Source of the DNA: an uncultured Oscillospiraceae bacterium
Lineage (GTDB): Bacteria > Bacillota > Clostridia > Oscillospirales > Acutalibacteraceae
Reading direction: 5' to 3'
Assembly (NCBI GenBank): GCA_900543305.1
Contig: UQQZ01000007.1
Location: 1-52,561, forward strand
DNA length: 52,561 nucleotides
In this document: positions 8,775-17,954 of the stretch, in pieces
How positions within the stretch are numbered: the first letter of the stretch is position 1
How the letters are laid out: every line of letters starts with the position of its first letter
The notes under the pieces: model-generated
Told to the model about the DNA's origin: nothing
What the model saw: the letters and a program-made list of their open reading frames with translations, nothing else
Databases searched by the model: none
Program-made: the position numbers and the translations under genes

Positions 8775-9245
8775 ATGCCAAGAAGAGGCAATGTGGCAAA
8801 GCGCGATGTTTTGCCCGATCCTATGTATAATTCCAAGCTCGTCACTCGCCTGATCAACAGCGTGATGCTGGACGGCAAGAAAGGCGTTGCCCAGAAGATC
8901 GTGTACGGTGCTTTCGAAATCGTGCAGGAGAAGACCGGCAAAGAGCCTTTGGAGGTGTTCGAGCAGGCCATGGAGAACGTGATGCCCAGCCTGGAGGTTA
9001 AGGCTCGCCGTGTAGGCGGCTCCACCTATCAGGTGCCCATGGAGGTGCGTCCCGAGCGGCGTCAGACTCTGGGTCTGCGCTGGCTCACCTCTTACTCCAG
9101 AAACCGTTCCGAGCGTACCATGAAGGAGAGATTGGCCGGTGAGATCCTCGACGCTGTCAACGGCGCCGGCGGCGCTGCCAAGAAGCGTGAAGATACACAC
9201 AAGATGGCCGAGGCCAACAGGGCCTTCGCGCACTACAGATGGTAA
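8775..9245 (+). CDS. rpsG: Small ribosomal subunit protein uS7
   Basis: S7 nucleates assembly of the 30S head and contacts tRNA at the E site. The 156-residue product begins MPRRGNVAKRDVLPDP and contains the KARRVGGSTYQVPMEV block, both diagnostic of S7, and ends in FAHYRW. The ATG at 8775 has GAAGGAGGGAA upstream. An in-frame extension to 8637 would add 46 unrelated residues and is rejected. It lies between rpsL and fusA in the standard str order. Confidence 0.98.
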   Translation: MPRRGNVAKRDVLPDPMYNSKLVTRLINSVMLDGKKGVAQKIVYGAFEIVQEKTGKEPLEVFEQAMENVMPSLEVKARRVGGSTYQVPMEVRPERRQTLGLRWLTSYSRNRSERTMKERLAGEILDAVNGAGGAAKKREDTHKMAEANRAFAHYRW

Positions 9246-9269
9246 GCTTAAGGAGTTAAGGAGGAAAAT

Positions 9270-11366
9270 ATGGCCAGGCAGGTACCACTTGAATTGACCA
9301 GAAACATCGGCATCATGGCTCATATTGATGCCGGTAAAACCACCACTACAGAGCGTATCCTGTATTATACAGGCGTGAACTACAAGATCGGCGAGGTGCA
9401 TGAAGGCGCTGCTACCATGGACTGGATGGTTCAGGAGCAGGAGCGCGGTATCACCATCACCTCCGCCGCTACCACGTGCTTCTGGCCCGATCACAACGGC
9501 AAGCTGAACCGTATCAACATCATCGACACTCCCGGCCACGTGGACTTCACCGTGGAAGTGGAGCGTTCTCTGCGCGTGTTGGACGGCGCTGTTACCGTGT
9601 TCTGCGCCAAGGGCGGCGTGGAGCCCCAGTCTGAAACTGTGTGGCGCCAGGCGGAGGAATACAAAGTTCCCCGTATGGCTTATGTGAATAAGATGGACAT
9701 CATGGGCGCCGATTTCTATCGTGTTGTCCAGATGATGAAGGACCGTTTGAAGTGCAATGCTGTGCCCGTTCAGCTGCCCATCGGCAGTGAGGATACCTTC
9801 AAGGGCATCGTGGACCTGGTGGAGATGAAGGCCTATGTCTACTATGACGACCTGGGCAAGGATATCCGCTGCGAAGAGATCCCCGAGGACATGAAGGAGC
9901 TGGCTGAGAAGTATCATACCGAAATGATCGAGCACATTGCCGAGCTGGATGACGATCTGATGGACAAGTACCTCTCCGGTGAGGAACTGACCATCCATGA
10001 GATCAAGGATTGCATCCGCAAGTCCACCATCGCCAACCACATGGTTCCCGTGTGCTGCGGTACTTCTTATAAGAACAAGGGTGTTCAGAAGTTGCTGGAC
10101 GCCATCGTGGACTATATGCCCTCTCCCGTGGACGTGCCCCCCATTAAGGGTACCAACCCCGAGACTGGCGAAGAGGAAGTCCGTCATTCTTCCGACGATG
10201 AGCCTTTTGCTGCTCTGGCGTTCAAGATTGCAACGGACCCCTTCGTGGGCAAACTGTGCTTCTTCCGTGTGTATTCCGGTTCCATCGAGGCCGGTTCCAC
10301 GGTGTACAACTCCGTGAAGGATAACAACGAGCGTATGGGCCGTATTGTCCAGATGCACGCAAACGACCGGAAGGATATCGACCGGGTGTATGCAGGTGAC
10401 ATCGCCGCTGCCGTGGGTCTGAAGAACACCACCACCGGCGACACCCTGTGCGATGAGAAGCATCCTGTCATCCTGGAATCCATGGAATTCCCGGAGCCTG
10501 TTATCCGTGTTGCCATCGAGCCCAAGACCAAGGCTGGTCAGGAGAAGATGGGCATCGCGCTGGCGAAGCTGGCTGAAGAAGACCCCACCTTCAAGGCTTA
10601 TACCGATGAAGAGACGGGCCAGACCATCATCGCCGGCATGGGCGAACTGCACTTGGAAATCATCGTGGATCGCTTGATGCGTGAGTTCAAGGTGGAAGCC
10701 AACGTAGGTAAGCCCCAGGTTGCTTACAAAGAGACCATCCGCAAGAACGCTGACGTGGATACCAAGTATGCCCGTCAGTCCGGTGGTAAGGGCCAGTACG
10801 GTCACGTTAAGATCCGCATCGAGCCCAACCCCGGCAAGGGTTACGAGTTCGTCAACGCTGTGGTTGGCGGCGCGGTGCCCAAGGAATATATTCCTGCGGT
10901 TGACCAAGGTATCCAGGGTGCTATGCTGTCCGGCGTTGTGGCAGGCTACAACGTTGTGGACGTGAAAGTCACCTTGTACGACGGTTCTTATCACGAAGTG
11001 GACTCCTCTGAAATGGCATTTAAGATCGCCGGTTCTATGGCCTTCAAGGAGGCTATGCGCAAGGCTGATCCCGTGCTGATGGAGCCCATCATGAAGGTTA
11101 CCGTCATCACTCCCGAGGAGTATATGGGCGACGTTATCGGCGACCTGAACTCCCGCCGTGGCATGATCCTGGGCATGGATGCCATTCCTGGCGCCCAGCA
11201 GGTCAACGCGGAAGTGCCCCTGTCCGAGATGTTCGGTTATGCTACCGACATGCGTTCTAAGACTCAGGGCCGTGGTCAGTACACCATGGAGCCTGCTCAC
11301 TACGCAGAAGTGCCTAAGAACATCTCCGAGAAAATTATCTCCGAGCGGGGCAAAAAGTCCGATTAA
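9270..11366 (+). CDS. fusA: Elongation factor G
   Basis: This translational GTPase drives tRNA-mRNA translocation. The 698-residue length is normal for EF-G. The P-loop AHIDAGKT is at residues 17-24, followed by the switch II DTPGHVDFT and the NKMD base-recognition motif, and the C-terminal domains IV/V include SGGKGQYGHV. The start has AAGGAGGAAAAT directly upstream. It sits 24 bases after rpsG in the same operon, and tuf follows after 97 bases with its own promoter. Confidence 0.98.
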   Translation: MARQVPLELTRNIGIMAHIDAGKTTTTERILYYTGVNYKIGEVHEGAATMDWMVQEQERGITITSAATTCFWPDHNGKLNRINIIDTPGHVDFTVEVERSLRVLDGAVTVFCAKGGVEPQSETVWRQAEEYKVPRMAYVNKMDIMGADFYRVVQMMKDRLKCNAVPVQLPIGSEDTFKGIVDLVEMKAYVYYDDLGKDIRCEEIPEDMKELAEKYHTEMIEHIAELDDDLMDKYLSGEELTIHEIKDCIRKSTIANHMVPVCCGTSYKNKGVQKLLDAIVDYMPSPVDVPPIKGTNPETGEEEVRHSSDDEPFAALAFKIATDPFVGKLCFFRVYSGSIEAGSTVYNSVKDNNERMGRIVQMHANDRKDIDRVYAGDIAAAVGLKNTTTGDTLCDEKHPVILESMEFPEPVIRVAIEPKTKAGQEKMGIALAKLAEEDPTFKAYTDEETGQTIIAGMGELHLEIIVDRLMREFKVEANVGKPQVAYKETIRKNADVDTKYARQSGGKGQYGHVKIRIEPNPGKGYEFVNAVVGGAVPKEYIPAVDQGIQGAMLSGVVAGYNVVDVKVTLYDGSYHEVDSSEMAFKIAGSMAFKEAMRKADPVLMEPIMKVTVITPEEYMGDVIGDLNSRRGMILGMDAIPGAQQVNAEVPLSEMFGYATDMRSKTQGRGQYTMEPAHYAEVPKNISEKIISERGKKSD

Positions 11367-11381
11367 TCCCACATTTTTTAC

Positions 11382-11410
11382 TTGCTTTTTCTATGCTTTG
11401 TTGTTAAAAT
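11382..11410 (+). promoter_or_regulatory. Promoter before tuf
   Basis: TTGCTT (11382-11387), a 17-base spacer and TAAAAT (11405-11410) lie in the fusA-tuf spacer. This would allow extra EF-Tu synthesis above operon read-through. Confidence 0.6.
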
Positions 11411-11463
11411 GGAGCATATAAGCCGGTACAGAATTTTCTTGCATAAAAAAGGAGGAAATCCCA

Positions 11464-12666
11464 ATGGCAAAGGAAAAATTTGAAAGAACTAAACCGCACG
11501 TTAACATTGGTACGATTGGCCACGTTGACCACGGCAAGACCACTCTGACTGCTGCTATCACCAAGGTTTTGGCTATGAAGGGCGACGCCCAGTTCATGGA
11601 CTATGCCAACATCGATAAGGCTCCCGAAGAGAGAGAGCGCGGCATCACCATCAACACCGCTCACGTTGAGTATGAGACCGACAAGCGTCACTATGCTCAC
11701 GTGGACTGCCCCGGTCACGCTGACTATGTGAAGAACATGATCACCGGTGCTGCTCAGATGGACGGTGCTATCCTGGTTGTGTCTGCTGCTGACGGCCCCA
11801 TGCCTCAGACTCGTGAGCACATCCTGCTGTCCCGTCAGGTGGGCGTGCCCTATATCGTTGTGTTCATGAACAAGTGCGATCAGGTGGACGATCCCGAACT
11901 GCTGGAGCTGGTCGAGATGGAAATCCGTGACCTGCTGAACGAGTATGAGTTCCCCGGCGACGACACCCCCATCATCAAGGGTTCCGCTCTGGCCGCTCTG
12001 GAGAGCACCTCTACCGATATCAACGCTCCTGAGTATGCTCCCATCCTGGAGCTCATGGACGCTGTTGACGAGTATATTCCCACTCCTGCTCGTAACGACG
12101 ACCTGCCCTTCCTGATGCCCGTTGAGGACGTCTTCACCATCACTGGCCGTGGCACCGTGGCTACTGGCCGTGTGGAGCGTGGCATCCTGAAGATGAGCGA
12201 GGAAGTTGAGATTGTCGGTCTGGCTGACGAGACCAAGAAGTCCGTTGTTACCGGCATCGAAATGTTCCGCAAGCTGCTGGACTTCGCTGAGGCTGGCGAC
12301 AACATCGGCGTTCTGCTGCGTGGCATTCAGAGAAATGACATCGAGCGTGGCCAGGTTCTGGCTAAGCCCGGCACCATTCATCCCCACACCAAGTTCAAGG
12401 GCCAGGTTTACGTCCTGACCAAGGATGAAGGCGGCCGTCATACTCCCTTCTTCAACAACTATCGTCCTCAGTTCTATTTCCGTACCACCGACGTGACCGG
12501 CGTTATCTCCCTGCCCGAGGGCACCGAGATGTGCATGCCTGGCGATAACGTTGTGATGGACGTTGAGCTGATCACCCCCATCGCCATCGAAGAGGGCCTG
12601 CGTTTCGCTATCCGTGAAGGCGGCCGTACCGTTGGCTCTGGTGTTGTTACCGCTATCAACGGCTAA
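11464..12666 (+). CDS. tuf: Elongation factor Tu
   Basis: EF-Tu delivers aminoacyl-tRNA to the ribosome. The 400-residue protein has the P-loop GHVDHGKT (residues 19-26), switch II DCPGHADY and the NKCD motif, then the beta-barrel domains ending in GSGVVTAING. The start has AAAAAAGGAGG upstream. A strong terminator follows the stop codon, so the ribosomal operon ends here. The S10 operon that follows tuf in many Firmicutes is not present. Confidence 0.98.
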   Translation: MAKEKFERTKPHVNIGTIGHVDHGKTTLTAAITKVLAMKGDAQFMDYANIDKAPEERERGITINTAHVEYETDKRHYAHVDCPGHADYVKNMITGAAQMDGAILVVSAADGPMPQTREHILLSRQVGVPYIVVFMNKCDQVDDPELLELVEMEIRDLLNEYEFPGDDTPIIKGSALAALESTSTDINAPEYAPILELMDAVDEYIPTPARNDDLPFLMPVEDVFTITGRGTVATGRVERGILKMSEEVEIVGLADETKKSVVTGIEMFRKLLDFAEAGDNIGVLLRGIQRNDIERGQVLAKPGTIHPHTKFKGQVYVLTKDEGGRHTPFFNNYRPQFYFRTTDVTGVISLPEGTEMCMPGDNVVMDVELITPIAIEEGLRFAIREGGRTVGSGVVTAING

Positions 12667-12690
12667 GTTTCTTTCAAGCTTTCAACAGAG

Positions 12691-12718
12691 AAGCCGTCCC
12701 TTTAGGGACGGCTTTTTT
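12691..12718 (+). terminator. Intrinsic terminator after tuf
   Basis: AAGCCGTCCC pairs perfectly with GGGACGGCTT around a TTTA loop and is followed by T-rich sequence. Confidence 0.93.
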
Positions 12719-12761
12719 GCGTGCTGCGGGAATTCTTACTAAGTTCTTACAAATATCCGGA

Positions 12762-12789
12762 TTGGATTGCTGTTTTCAGTCTATATGCT
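12762..12789 (+). promoter_or_regulatory. Possible promoter for the membrane protein gene
   Basis: TTGGAT (12762-12767), a 16-base spacer and TATGCT (12784-12789). The match is only fair, but an independent promoter is expected after the tuf terminator. Confidence 0.35.
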
Positions 12790-12887
12790 AGGATACAATT
12801 AGAAGATGTTCGTAGCCGGGCAGGAATCTTTTCAAAGATGGTAAGGGTATTCAACGAATTCTTTCTACAAAAGAAGGGAGGAGCCAT

Positions 12888-13778
12888 ATGGAAAACCGTG
12901 TCCATATTCCGGGAGGAAAGCATTTGGCAAGTTGGAAAACACAGGCATTGGCTTATGGAGTGGTGTGCTTTACCTGCTATGCTGCGTTTTGGTTTGGGCT
13001 GGGACAAGCCGCGCTCTTTTACTCTCTTTTGGTACAGTTTTTCCTCTTACCGCTGGCAGCTTTTGTGTTAGCCCTGCTCATGGGATTGAGCGAGTCCTGG
13101 CAGGGACGGCAATGGTTCTTTTTAGCAGCTTTTGGGATGGGCTTCCTTTTGGGGCAGTATCTCACCTTCACGTTGGCAAACATGATCTCAGTTCCCCAAT
13201 TTCGCTGGCCGGAGTGGGAGAACTTTCTCTTAGGGGCGGCGTTTGCACTGCCTGGAATGGCTTTGGGTTCAGTCGTACGGTGGAGCAGACTGCTCCGACG
13301 CCTTCCGGGGGATAGAAGGCGTCCCCTGTGGGTATTTGGCATAGTTTGGGGCTGCGGTGTGGCAGTTTTCTTTGGAATGATTGTGATTCCCATTATCCTC
13401 ACATTTCCCCTGACCCTATTGGAACTGTTTCTACCGTCTGTCTTTCCGAGCCAGCAGATGTCCCAATGGCTGAGTCAAGGGATGCAGGTGGTGTTTCTCT
13501 GCGGGCCCTGTGGAATCGGTGGTTTGGCCGCGTTGGGTGCCGGTTTTGCGTTGGGCCACTCCCAGAAGTGGCTGCCCAGAGAGAAGCTGCGGCTGCTGCC
13601 TTTGCCGGGAGCGGCCTGGGGGTTATCTGTGGTGTTGGGGATTACGGTGGTCCCTCTTTGGGAGATTTCCCCATTCCAGGTGCTCTGTTTGGCAGCGGTG
13701 TGCATGGCCGTACCGGGCATAGGGATGCTTGCAGGATCGTTATTTGCCACAAAGCAGAAAAGTGGTTTTTTCCATTGA
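12888..13778 (+). CDS. Polytopic membrane protein of unknown function
   Basis: The 296-residue product is very hydrophobic. It shows about seven likely membrane spans, roughly at residues 18-38, 44-66, 74-98, 111-128, 148-172, 203-225 and 239-285, separated by short basic loops such as RWSRLLRRLPGDRRR. The start ATG has an AAGGGAGGAG Shine-Dalgarno. I recognise no family motif. It stands alone between the tuf terminator and the metK riboswitch. Its TGA stop lies inside the -35 box of the metK promoter, so the two units are packed without any spacer. No terminator is visible after it, so some transcripts may run into the riboswitch leader. Confidence 0.85.
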   Translation: MENRVHIPGGKHLASWKTQALAYGVVCFTCYAAFWFGLGQAALFYSLLVQFFLLPLAAFVLALLMGLSESWQGRQWFFLAAFGMGFLLGQYLTFTLANMISVPQFRWPEWENFLLGAAFALPGMALGSVVRWSRLLRRLPGDRRRPLWVFGIVWGCGVAVFFGMIVIPIILTFPLTLLELFLPSVFPSQQMSQWLSQGMQVVFLCGPCGIGGLAALGAGFALGHSQKWLPREKLRLLPLPGAAWGLSVVLGITVVPLWEISPFQVLCLAAVCMAVPGIGMLAGSLFATKQKSGFFH

Positions 13779-13803
13779 CAGGTACTTGACAAAGTGTTAT
13801 ACT
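13775..13803 (+). promoter_or_regulatory. SigA-type promoter for the metK riboswitch transcript
   Basis: TTGACA (13775-13780), a 17-base spacer and TATACT (13798-13803). The -35 box contains the TGA stop of the upstream gene. A second TTGACA at 13786-13791 has no equally good -10 partner. Confidence 0.85.
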
Positions 13804-13825
13804 ATGCGCTGTAAAAAGAATATTT

Positions 13826-13943
13826 CCTTATCAAGAGAGGCGGAGGGACAGGCCCTGTGATGCCCGGCAACCTGTGATGTGTTCACCCTTGAGGCGAACG
13901 CCAGCAAGGTGCCAATTCCTGCGGTGCAAACCGAAAGATGAGG
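13826..13943 (+). ncRNA. SAM-I (S-box) riboswitch aptamer
   Basis: The aptamer senses S-adenosylmethionine and turns off metK when SAM is plentiful. Diagnostic conserved parts are present in order: the P1 strand CTTATC, then AAGAGAGGCGGAGGGA, GGCCC, and TGCCCGGCAACC (the kink-turn and pseudoknot region). A final helix precedes the 3' P1 strand GATGAGG (13937-13943), which pairs with CCTTATC (13826-13832) with one G-U. An expression-platform terminator follows directly, and the target gene is metK. Confidence 0.96.
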
Positions 13944-13950
13944 TGAAGAA

Positions 13951-13985
13951 GGACCCCTCGTTTTTCGAGAGGTCCTTTTCTTTTT
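13951..13985 (+). terminator. Riboswitch expression-platform terminator
   Basis: GGACCCCTCG (13951-13960) pairs with CGAGAGGTCC (13966-13975) with one mismatch around TTTTT, followed by TTTTCTTTTT. The 5' arm (CCCCTC) can instead pair with the GAGG of the P1 3' strand, which is the usual S-box antiterminator logic. Confidence 0.9.
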
Positions 13986-14044
13986 GGAATGCAGCAAATA
14001 ACCTTGAATGGGAATAGAAACGAAGATAAGAAAGGGGAATTGGA

Positions 14045-15229
14045 ATGACCAAATTGTTTACTTCTGAATCTGTGACCGAGGGACATCCCGATAAAGTGTG
14101 CGACCAGATTTCCGACGCGGTGCTGGACGCCATTCTGGAGCAGGATCCTGAGGCTCATGTGGCCTGTGAGACAACGGCTACTACAGGTGTCATCCATGTG
14201 ATGGGCGAGATCACCACTTCTTGTTATGTGGACATTCCTGCCATTGTGCGGCAGGTGGTCAAGGACATCGGATACGACGATCCCCGGTGCGGATTTGACG
14301 GCAATACCTGTGGTGTGCTCACTTCTATCGACACCCAGTCTCCCGACATTGCCATGGGTGTGAACCAATCCTTGGAAGCCAAAAATGGGGAAACCGACGA
14401 AAACAGCCTGACAGGCGCCGGGGACCAGGGCATGATGTTCGGTTATGCCTGCGATGAAACTCCCGAGTTGATGCCTTTGGCCATCAGTCTGTCTCACAAA
14501 TTGGCCAAGCAGTTGGCCAAGGTCCGGAAAGATGGCACTTTGACCTATCTCCGTCCCGATGGCAAGACCCAGGTTACGGTAGAATACGAGGGCAACAAGG
14601 TCAAGCGGGTGGATGCCATTGTGATTTCCACCCAGCATGACGAGGACGTAAAGCTGGAAAAGCTGAAGAAGGACATGATCAAATATGTGATCAAACCTGT
14701 GGTTCCTGCGGAGTTGGTGGACCAGAATACCCGGATCTATATCAATCCCACGGGCCGGTTTGTGATCGGCGGTCCTGTAGGGGACAGCGGTCTCACCGGC
14801 CGGAAGATTATTGTGGACACCTATGGCGGCTATGGCCGTCACGGAGGCGGTGCTTTTTCCGGGAAAGATCCCACCAAGGTGGACCGTTCCGCCGCTTACG
14901 CAGCCCGTTGGGTAGCCAAGAATATTGTGGCTGCCGGTTTGGCCCATCGGTGTGAAATTGAGTTGGCCTATGCCATTGGCGTGGCCCGTCCTGTTTCCAT
15001 CATGGTGGACACCTTCGGTACCGGTTCTGTCAGCGACGAGCAGCTTTCTCAGGCTGTGCAGAAGGTCTTTGACCTGCGTCCCACTGCCATCATCAAGGAG
15101 TTGGATCTGCGCCGTCCCATTTACCGTCCTCTGGCCGCTTATGGTCATATGGGCCGGGAAGATCTGGGAGTGCCGTGGGAGAAAACCAACCGTACCGAAG
15201 CTCTTCTGAGCGCAGTGGCGGAGCTGTAA
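14045..15229 (+). CDS. metK: S-adenosylmethionine synthetase
   Basis: MetK makes SAM from methionine and ATP in the cytoplasm. The 394-residue product has the family hallmarks: TEGHPDKVCDQISDAVLDA near the N-terminus, the ATP-binding GAGDQGMMFGYAC signature, the glycine-rich GGGAFSGKDPTKVDRSAAY segment, and the C-terminal SIMVDTFGT block. The ATG has AAAGGGG about 8 bases upstream. It is a single-gene unit under the SAM-I riboswitch, so its product shuts off its own transcription. It ends at an intrinsic terminator. Confidence 0.98.
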   Translation: MTKLFTSESVTEGHPDKVCDQISDAVLDAILEQDPEAHVACETTATTGVIHVMGEITTSCYVDIPAIVRQVVKDIGYDDPRCGFDGNTCGVLTSIDTQSPDIAMGVNQSLEAKNGETDENSLTGAGDQGMMFGYACDETPELMPLAISLSHKLAKQLAKVRKDGTLTYLRPDGKTQVTVEYEGNKVKRVDAIVISTQHDEDVKLEKLKKDMIKYVIKPVVPAELVDQNTRIYINPTGRFVIGGPVGDSGLTGRKIIVDTYGGYGRHGGGAFSGKDPTKVDRSAAYAARWVAKNIVAAGLAHRCEIELAYAIGVARPVSIMVDTFGTGSVSDEQLSQAVQKVFDLRPTAIIKELDLRRPIYRPLAAYGHMGREDLGVPWEKTNRTEALLSAVAEL

Positions 15230-15240
15230 GCAAATCAAAA

Positions 15241-15270
15241 AAGGGTGGGCCTTGTGCCCGCCTTTTTCTT
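15241..15270 (+). terminator. Intrinsic terminator after metK
   Basis: GGTGGGC pairs with GCCCGCC (one G-U) across a CTTGT loop and is followed by TTTTTCTTTT. Confidence 0.88.
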
Positions 15271-15332
15271 TTGGATAGACAGGCACGGGAAGAAAAGCCT
15301 CCCATAGAATAGAACCAGGGGAGGCGAAGTAG

Positions 15333-15671
15333 ATGGCATATTTGTTTTGGGGTGTTGTAGGTGTTTTATCCCTTTTGGGATTGATAGAGGTGGTTCGTTG
15401 GTGCGTTTTCTGGCTGATGAAACCGGCAAAACCAGCGGCGCTTTGGTGGGTGATCTCTCCCAAAAATGGGGAGGAGTGTGAACAGCTGATTCGGGCAGCA
15501 GTGGAGAGAATCCAGTGGATGGACTGGAGAGGACCCTGTTATGTAGAGTGTCTCAACGAAACGGAAAGTCCTCAGGTCGAGGCCATCTGCAAGGTATTGG
15601 AGCGAAGATATCCCATGGTGCGCCTTTGCAAAAAGGAAGATCTGGTGTATGATAGAGGGAGTAAAACTTGA
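15333..15671 (+). CDS. Small membrane-anchored protein of unknown function
   Basis: The 112-residue product has one clear N-terminal membrane span (about residues 4-29). A charged cytoplasmic or extracytoplasmic domain of about 80 residues follows, with a CYVECLNE segment and a C-terminal CKKEDLVYD. The Shine-Dalgarno AGGGGAGG precedes the ATG. I do not recognise a family. Its end overlaps the ATG-start form of recD2 by 23 bases, so the two are very likely co-transcribed. No good promoter is visible in the short gap after the metK terminator. Confidence 0.75.
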   Translation: MAYLFWGVVGVLSLLGLIEVVRWCVFWLMKPAKPAALWWVISPKNGEECEQLIRAAVERIQWMDWRGPCYVECLNETESPQVEAICKVLERRYPMVRLCKKEDLVYDRGSKT

Positions 15672-17901
15672 TGGTGGAGGAAAGGAAACGGCCTTGGAGG
15701 AAAAGGGATTGCTGGAGCTGCAAGGCTCCGTGGAACATGTCATTTATCACAACGATAAAAATCAATACACGGTACTGGAGCTGGCCACCGAAGGGGGCAT
15801 TGTCACGGTAGTGGGAGCGTTCCCTTTTGTCAGCGAGGGGGAGGAGCTGCGCATTTACGGAACCTGGAGCAGCCATCCTTCTTTTGGGGACCAATTCAAG
15901 GCAGAGACCTTTGAACGGGCCCGGCCTGCCACCACGGCGGCCATGTTGAAATACCTGTCTTCCGGCGCGGTGAAGGGGGTAGGCCCCGTTATGGCCAGAA
16001 GGATCATGGACACCTTTGGGGAAAAAGCCCTGGAAGTGATGGAAAACGATCCGGACCGGCTGGCTCAGATCAAGGGGATCACCTTAGAAAAGGCCCGGGA
16101 GATCGGAGGAGAATTGCGGCGGGTCTACGGAATCCGAGAACTGATGATGTTTCTGGGAACCTATGGAGTGCGGCCGGAAGAAACGGTGTTGGTTTGGAAA
16201 CAGTTTGGGGAAGGGGCGGTATCCTGTATCCAGGAGGATCCCTATTGTCTGTGTGGAGAAGGGATGGACATCAGTTTCGACATCGCGGATTCCATTGCGG
16301 AGTCTCTGGAGATGCCCCGAGACGACGGGGGCAGGGTCCAGGCCGGTGTTCTCTATGTGCTGCGGCACAATCTCAACAACGGCCACACCTGCCTTCCCGC
16401 AGACAAGCTTTGCCCGGCAGCGGCTCAGCTGTTGGGAGTGGAGCTGGAAGCGGTCCAAGATGCCCTGTATACCCTGTGTGAATCCTTTCAAACCGTCTGT
16501 GAAAACTTCGAGGGCAGGGATTACATTTTCCTCCAAAAGCAACATGCCTCGGAGGCGTATATAGCCGCCCGGATGAAGACCATGTTGGGGATGCCCCCTC
16601 ACGCCATCGATGGAGCGGAAGAGAAGATCCGGCAAGTGGAAGCCCAACGGAACATCCGGTACGCGGAAAAGCAGCGGGAGGCCATTCGGGCGGCCTTGGA
16701 ACAGGGAATCCTGATCCTGACCGGCGGCCCTGGCACCGGTAAGACCACCACTCTAAACGCCATTATTCACCTGCTCAAGGAAGCGGGGGAGAAGGTATTT
16801 CTGGCAGCCCCTACCGGACGAGCAGCCAAACGGATGAGTGAACTGACCGGGGAAGAGGCCAAGACCATTCACCGGATGCTTCAGGTGGACTGGGATGAGC
16901 GGGACAACCCTGTTTTTACCCGGAACGAACGAAATCCCTTGGAGTGTGACTGTGTTGTCATCGATGAGCTTTCCATGGTGGACTCCTATGTCTTTGAAAG
17001 TGTTCTGCGGGCAGTGCCTTTTTCCTGCCGGCTGATTCTGGTAGGGGACAACGACCAGCTTCCCAGCGTGGGGGCGGGGAACGTGTTGGGAGACTTGATC
17101 GGATCGGGGCTGTTTCCCACAGTCCAGCTCAAGGAGATTTTCCGGCAATCCCAAGAAAGCCTCATTGTTCTCAACGCCCATCAGATTGTGGAGGGAAAGC
17201 GGCCGGAGCTGAACCGCCGTGACAGTGACTTTTTCTTTATGCCCCAGCAGGACCCTGCCAAAGCGGCCCAGCTGATCGTTTCCCTGTGTGCCCAGCGGTT
17301 GCCCAGAAGCTATGGGTATTCCAGTGTGGCAGACATTCAAGTGCTCTGTCCCGGACGAAAGGGAGAGCTGGGCACGGTAGAGCTGAACAAATTGTTGCGG
17401 GAGGCCATCAATCCCCCGGCCAAAGGAAAAACAGAAGTGAAAATCAACGGCACTGTATTCCGGTTGGGAGACAAGGTGATGCAGGTGCGTAATGACTACA
17501 ATCTTCCCTGGACCCGAGATGACGATACCGGCGGGGAAGGGGTGTTCAACGGGGACATGGGTGTCATCACGGAGATTGACCGTCCCGGAGGCGCCCTGCA
17601 TGTGCGAATTGACGAGAAGGATGTGCTCTACGACTTTGAACACGCTGCCAACGAGCTGGAGTTGGCTTACGCGGTGACGGTGCACAAGAGCCAGGGCAAC
17701 GAGTTCCCCGCGGTGGTCCTCCCGGTGCTGCGGCCACCTGCCCAGCTTTGCTACCGGAATCTATTGTATACCGGCGTCACTCGGGCCAAACAGCTGTTGA
17801 TTCTGGTGGGCCAGCGCGGTGTCATCGACGCCATGATCGAAAACGACCGGAAAACCAGACGCTATACAGGGCTCAAATATTTTCTGGAACAGGAAACCTA
17901 A
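15649..17901 (+). CDS. recD2: RecD2-type ATP-dependent DNA helicase
   Basis: RecD2 is a 5'-3' SF1B helicase found without RecB/RecC in Firmicutes and linked to replication-fork repair. The 750-residue product has an N-terminal OB-like region (GSVEHVIYHNDKNQYTVLEL), helix-hairpin-helix repeats (GVGPVMARRI, IKGITLEKAREI), the Walker A GGPGTGKTTT at about residues 359-368, Walker B-like VIDELSMVD, and the C-terminal VTVHKSQGNEF and YTGVTRAK motifs. Two starts are possible: ATG 15649 with AAGGAAG upstream, or TTG 15709 with a better-placed GGAGGAAAAGGG. The TTG form matches where homologues begin. I keep the ATG form and note that its first 20 residues look non-conserved. Confidence 0.95.
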   Translation: MIEGVKLDGGGKETALEEKGLLELQGSVEHVIYHNDKNQYTVLELATEGGIVTVVGAFPFVSEGEELRIYGTWSSHPSFGDQFKAETFERARPATTAAMLKYLSSGAVKGVGPVMARRIMDTFGEKALEVMENDPDRLAQIKGITLEKAREIGGELRRVYGIRELMMFLGTYGVRPEETVLVWKQFGEGAVSCIQEDPYCLCGEGMDISFDIADSIAESLEMPRDDGGRVQAGVLYVLRHNLNNGHTCLPADKLCPAAAQLLGVELEAVQDALYTLCESFQTVCENFEGRDYIFLQKQHASEAYIAARMKTMLGMPPHAIDGAEEKIRQVEAQRNIRYAEKQREAIRAALEQGILILTGGPGTGKTTTLNAIIHLLKEAGEKVFLAAPTGRAAKRMSELTGEEAKTIHRMLQVDWDERDNPVFTRNERNPLECDCVVIDELSMVDSYVFESVLRAVPFSCRLILVGDNDQLPSVGAGNVLGDLIGSGLFPTVQLKEIFRQSQESLIVLNAHQIVEGKRPELNRRDSDFFFMPQQDPAKAAQLIVSLCAQRLPRSYGYSSVADIQVLCPGRKGELGTVELNKLLREAINPPAKGKTEVKINGTVFRLGDKVMQVRNDYNLPWTRDDDTGGEGVFNGDMGVITEIDRPGGALHVRIDEKDVLYDFEHAANELELAYAVTVHKSQGNEFPAVVLPVLRPPAQLCYRNLLYTGVTRAKQLLILVGQRGVIDAMIENDRKTRRYTGLKYFLEQET

Positions 17902-17914
17902 CAGGATCCTACAT

Positions 17915-17952
17915 AAAAACGCCGCTACTGGAATTTCCCGTAACGGCGTTTC
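17915..17952. terminator. Bidirectional terminator between recD2 and the GNAT gene
   Basis: AAACGCCG (17916-17923 region) pairs with CGGCGTTT (17944-17951), and TAC/GTA continues the stem inside. A-runs and T-runs flank both sides, so it can serve both convergent genes. Confidence 0.8.
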
Positions 17953-17954
17953 TG

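Noticed and set aside
13786..13815. Second promoter for metK using the downstream TTGACA
   Set aside because: Its only -10 candidate (TGTAAA) is poor compared with the TTGACA-17-TATACT arrangement 11 bases upstream.
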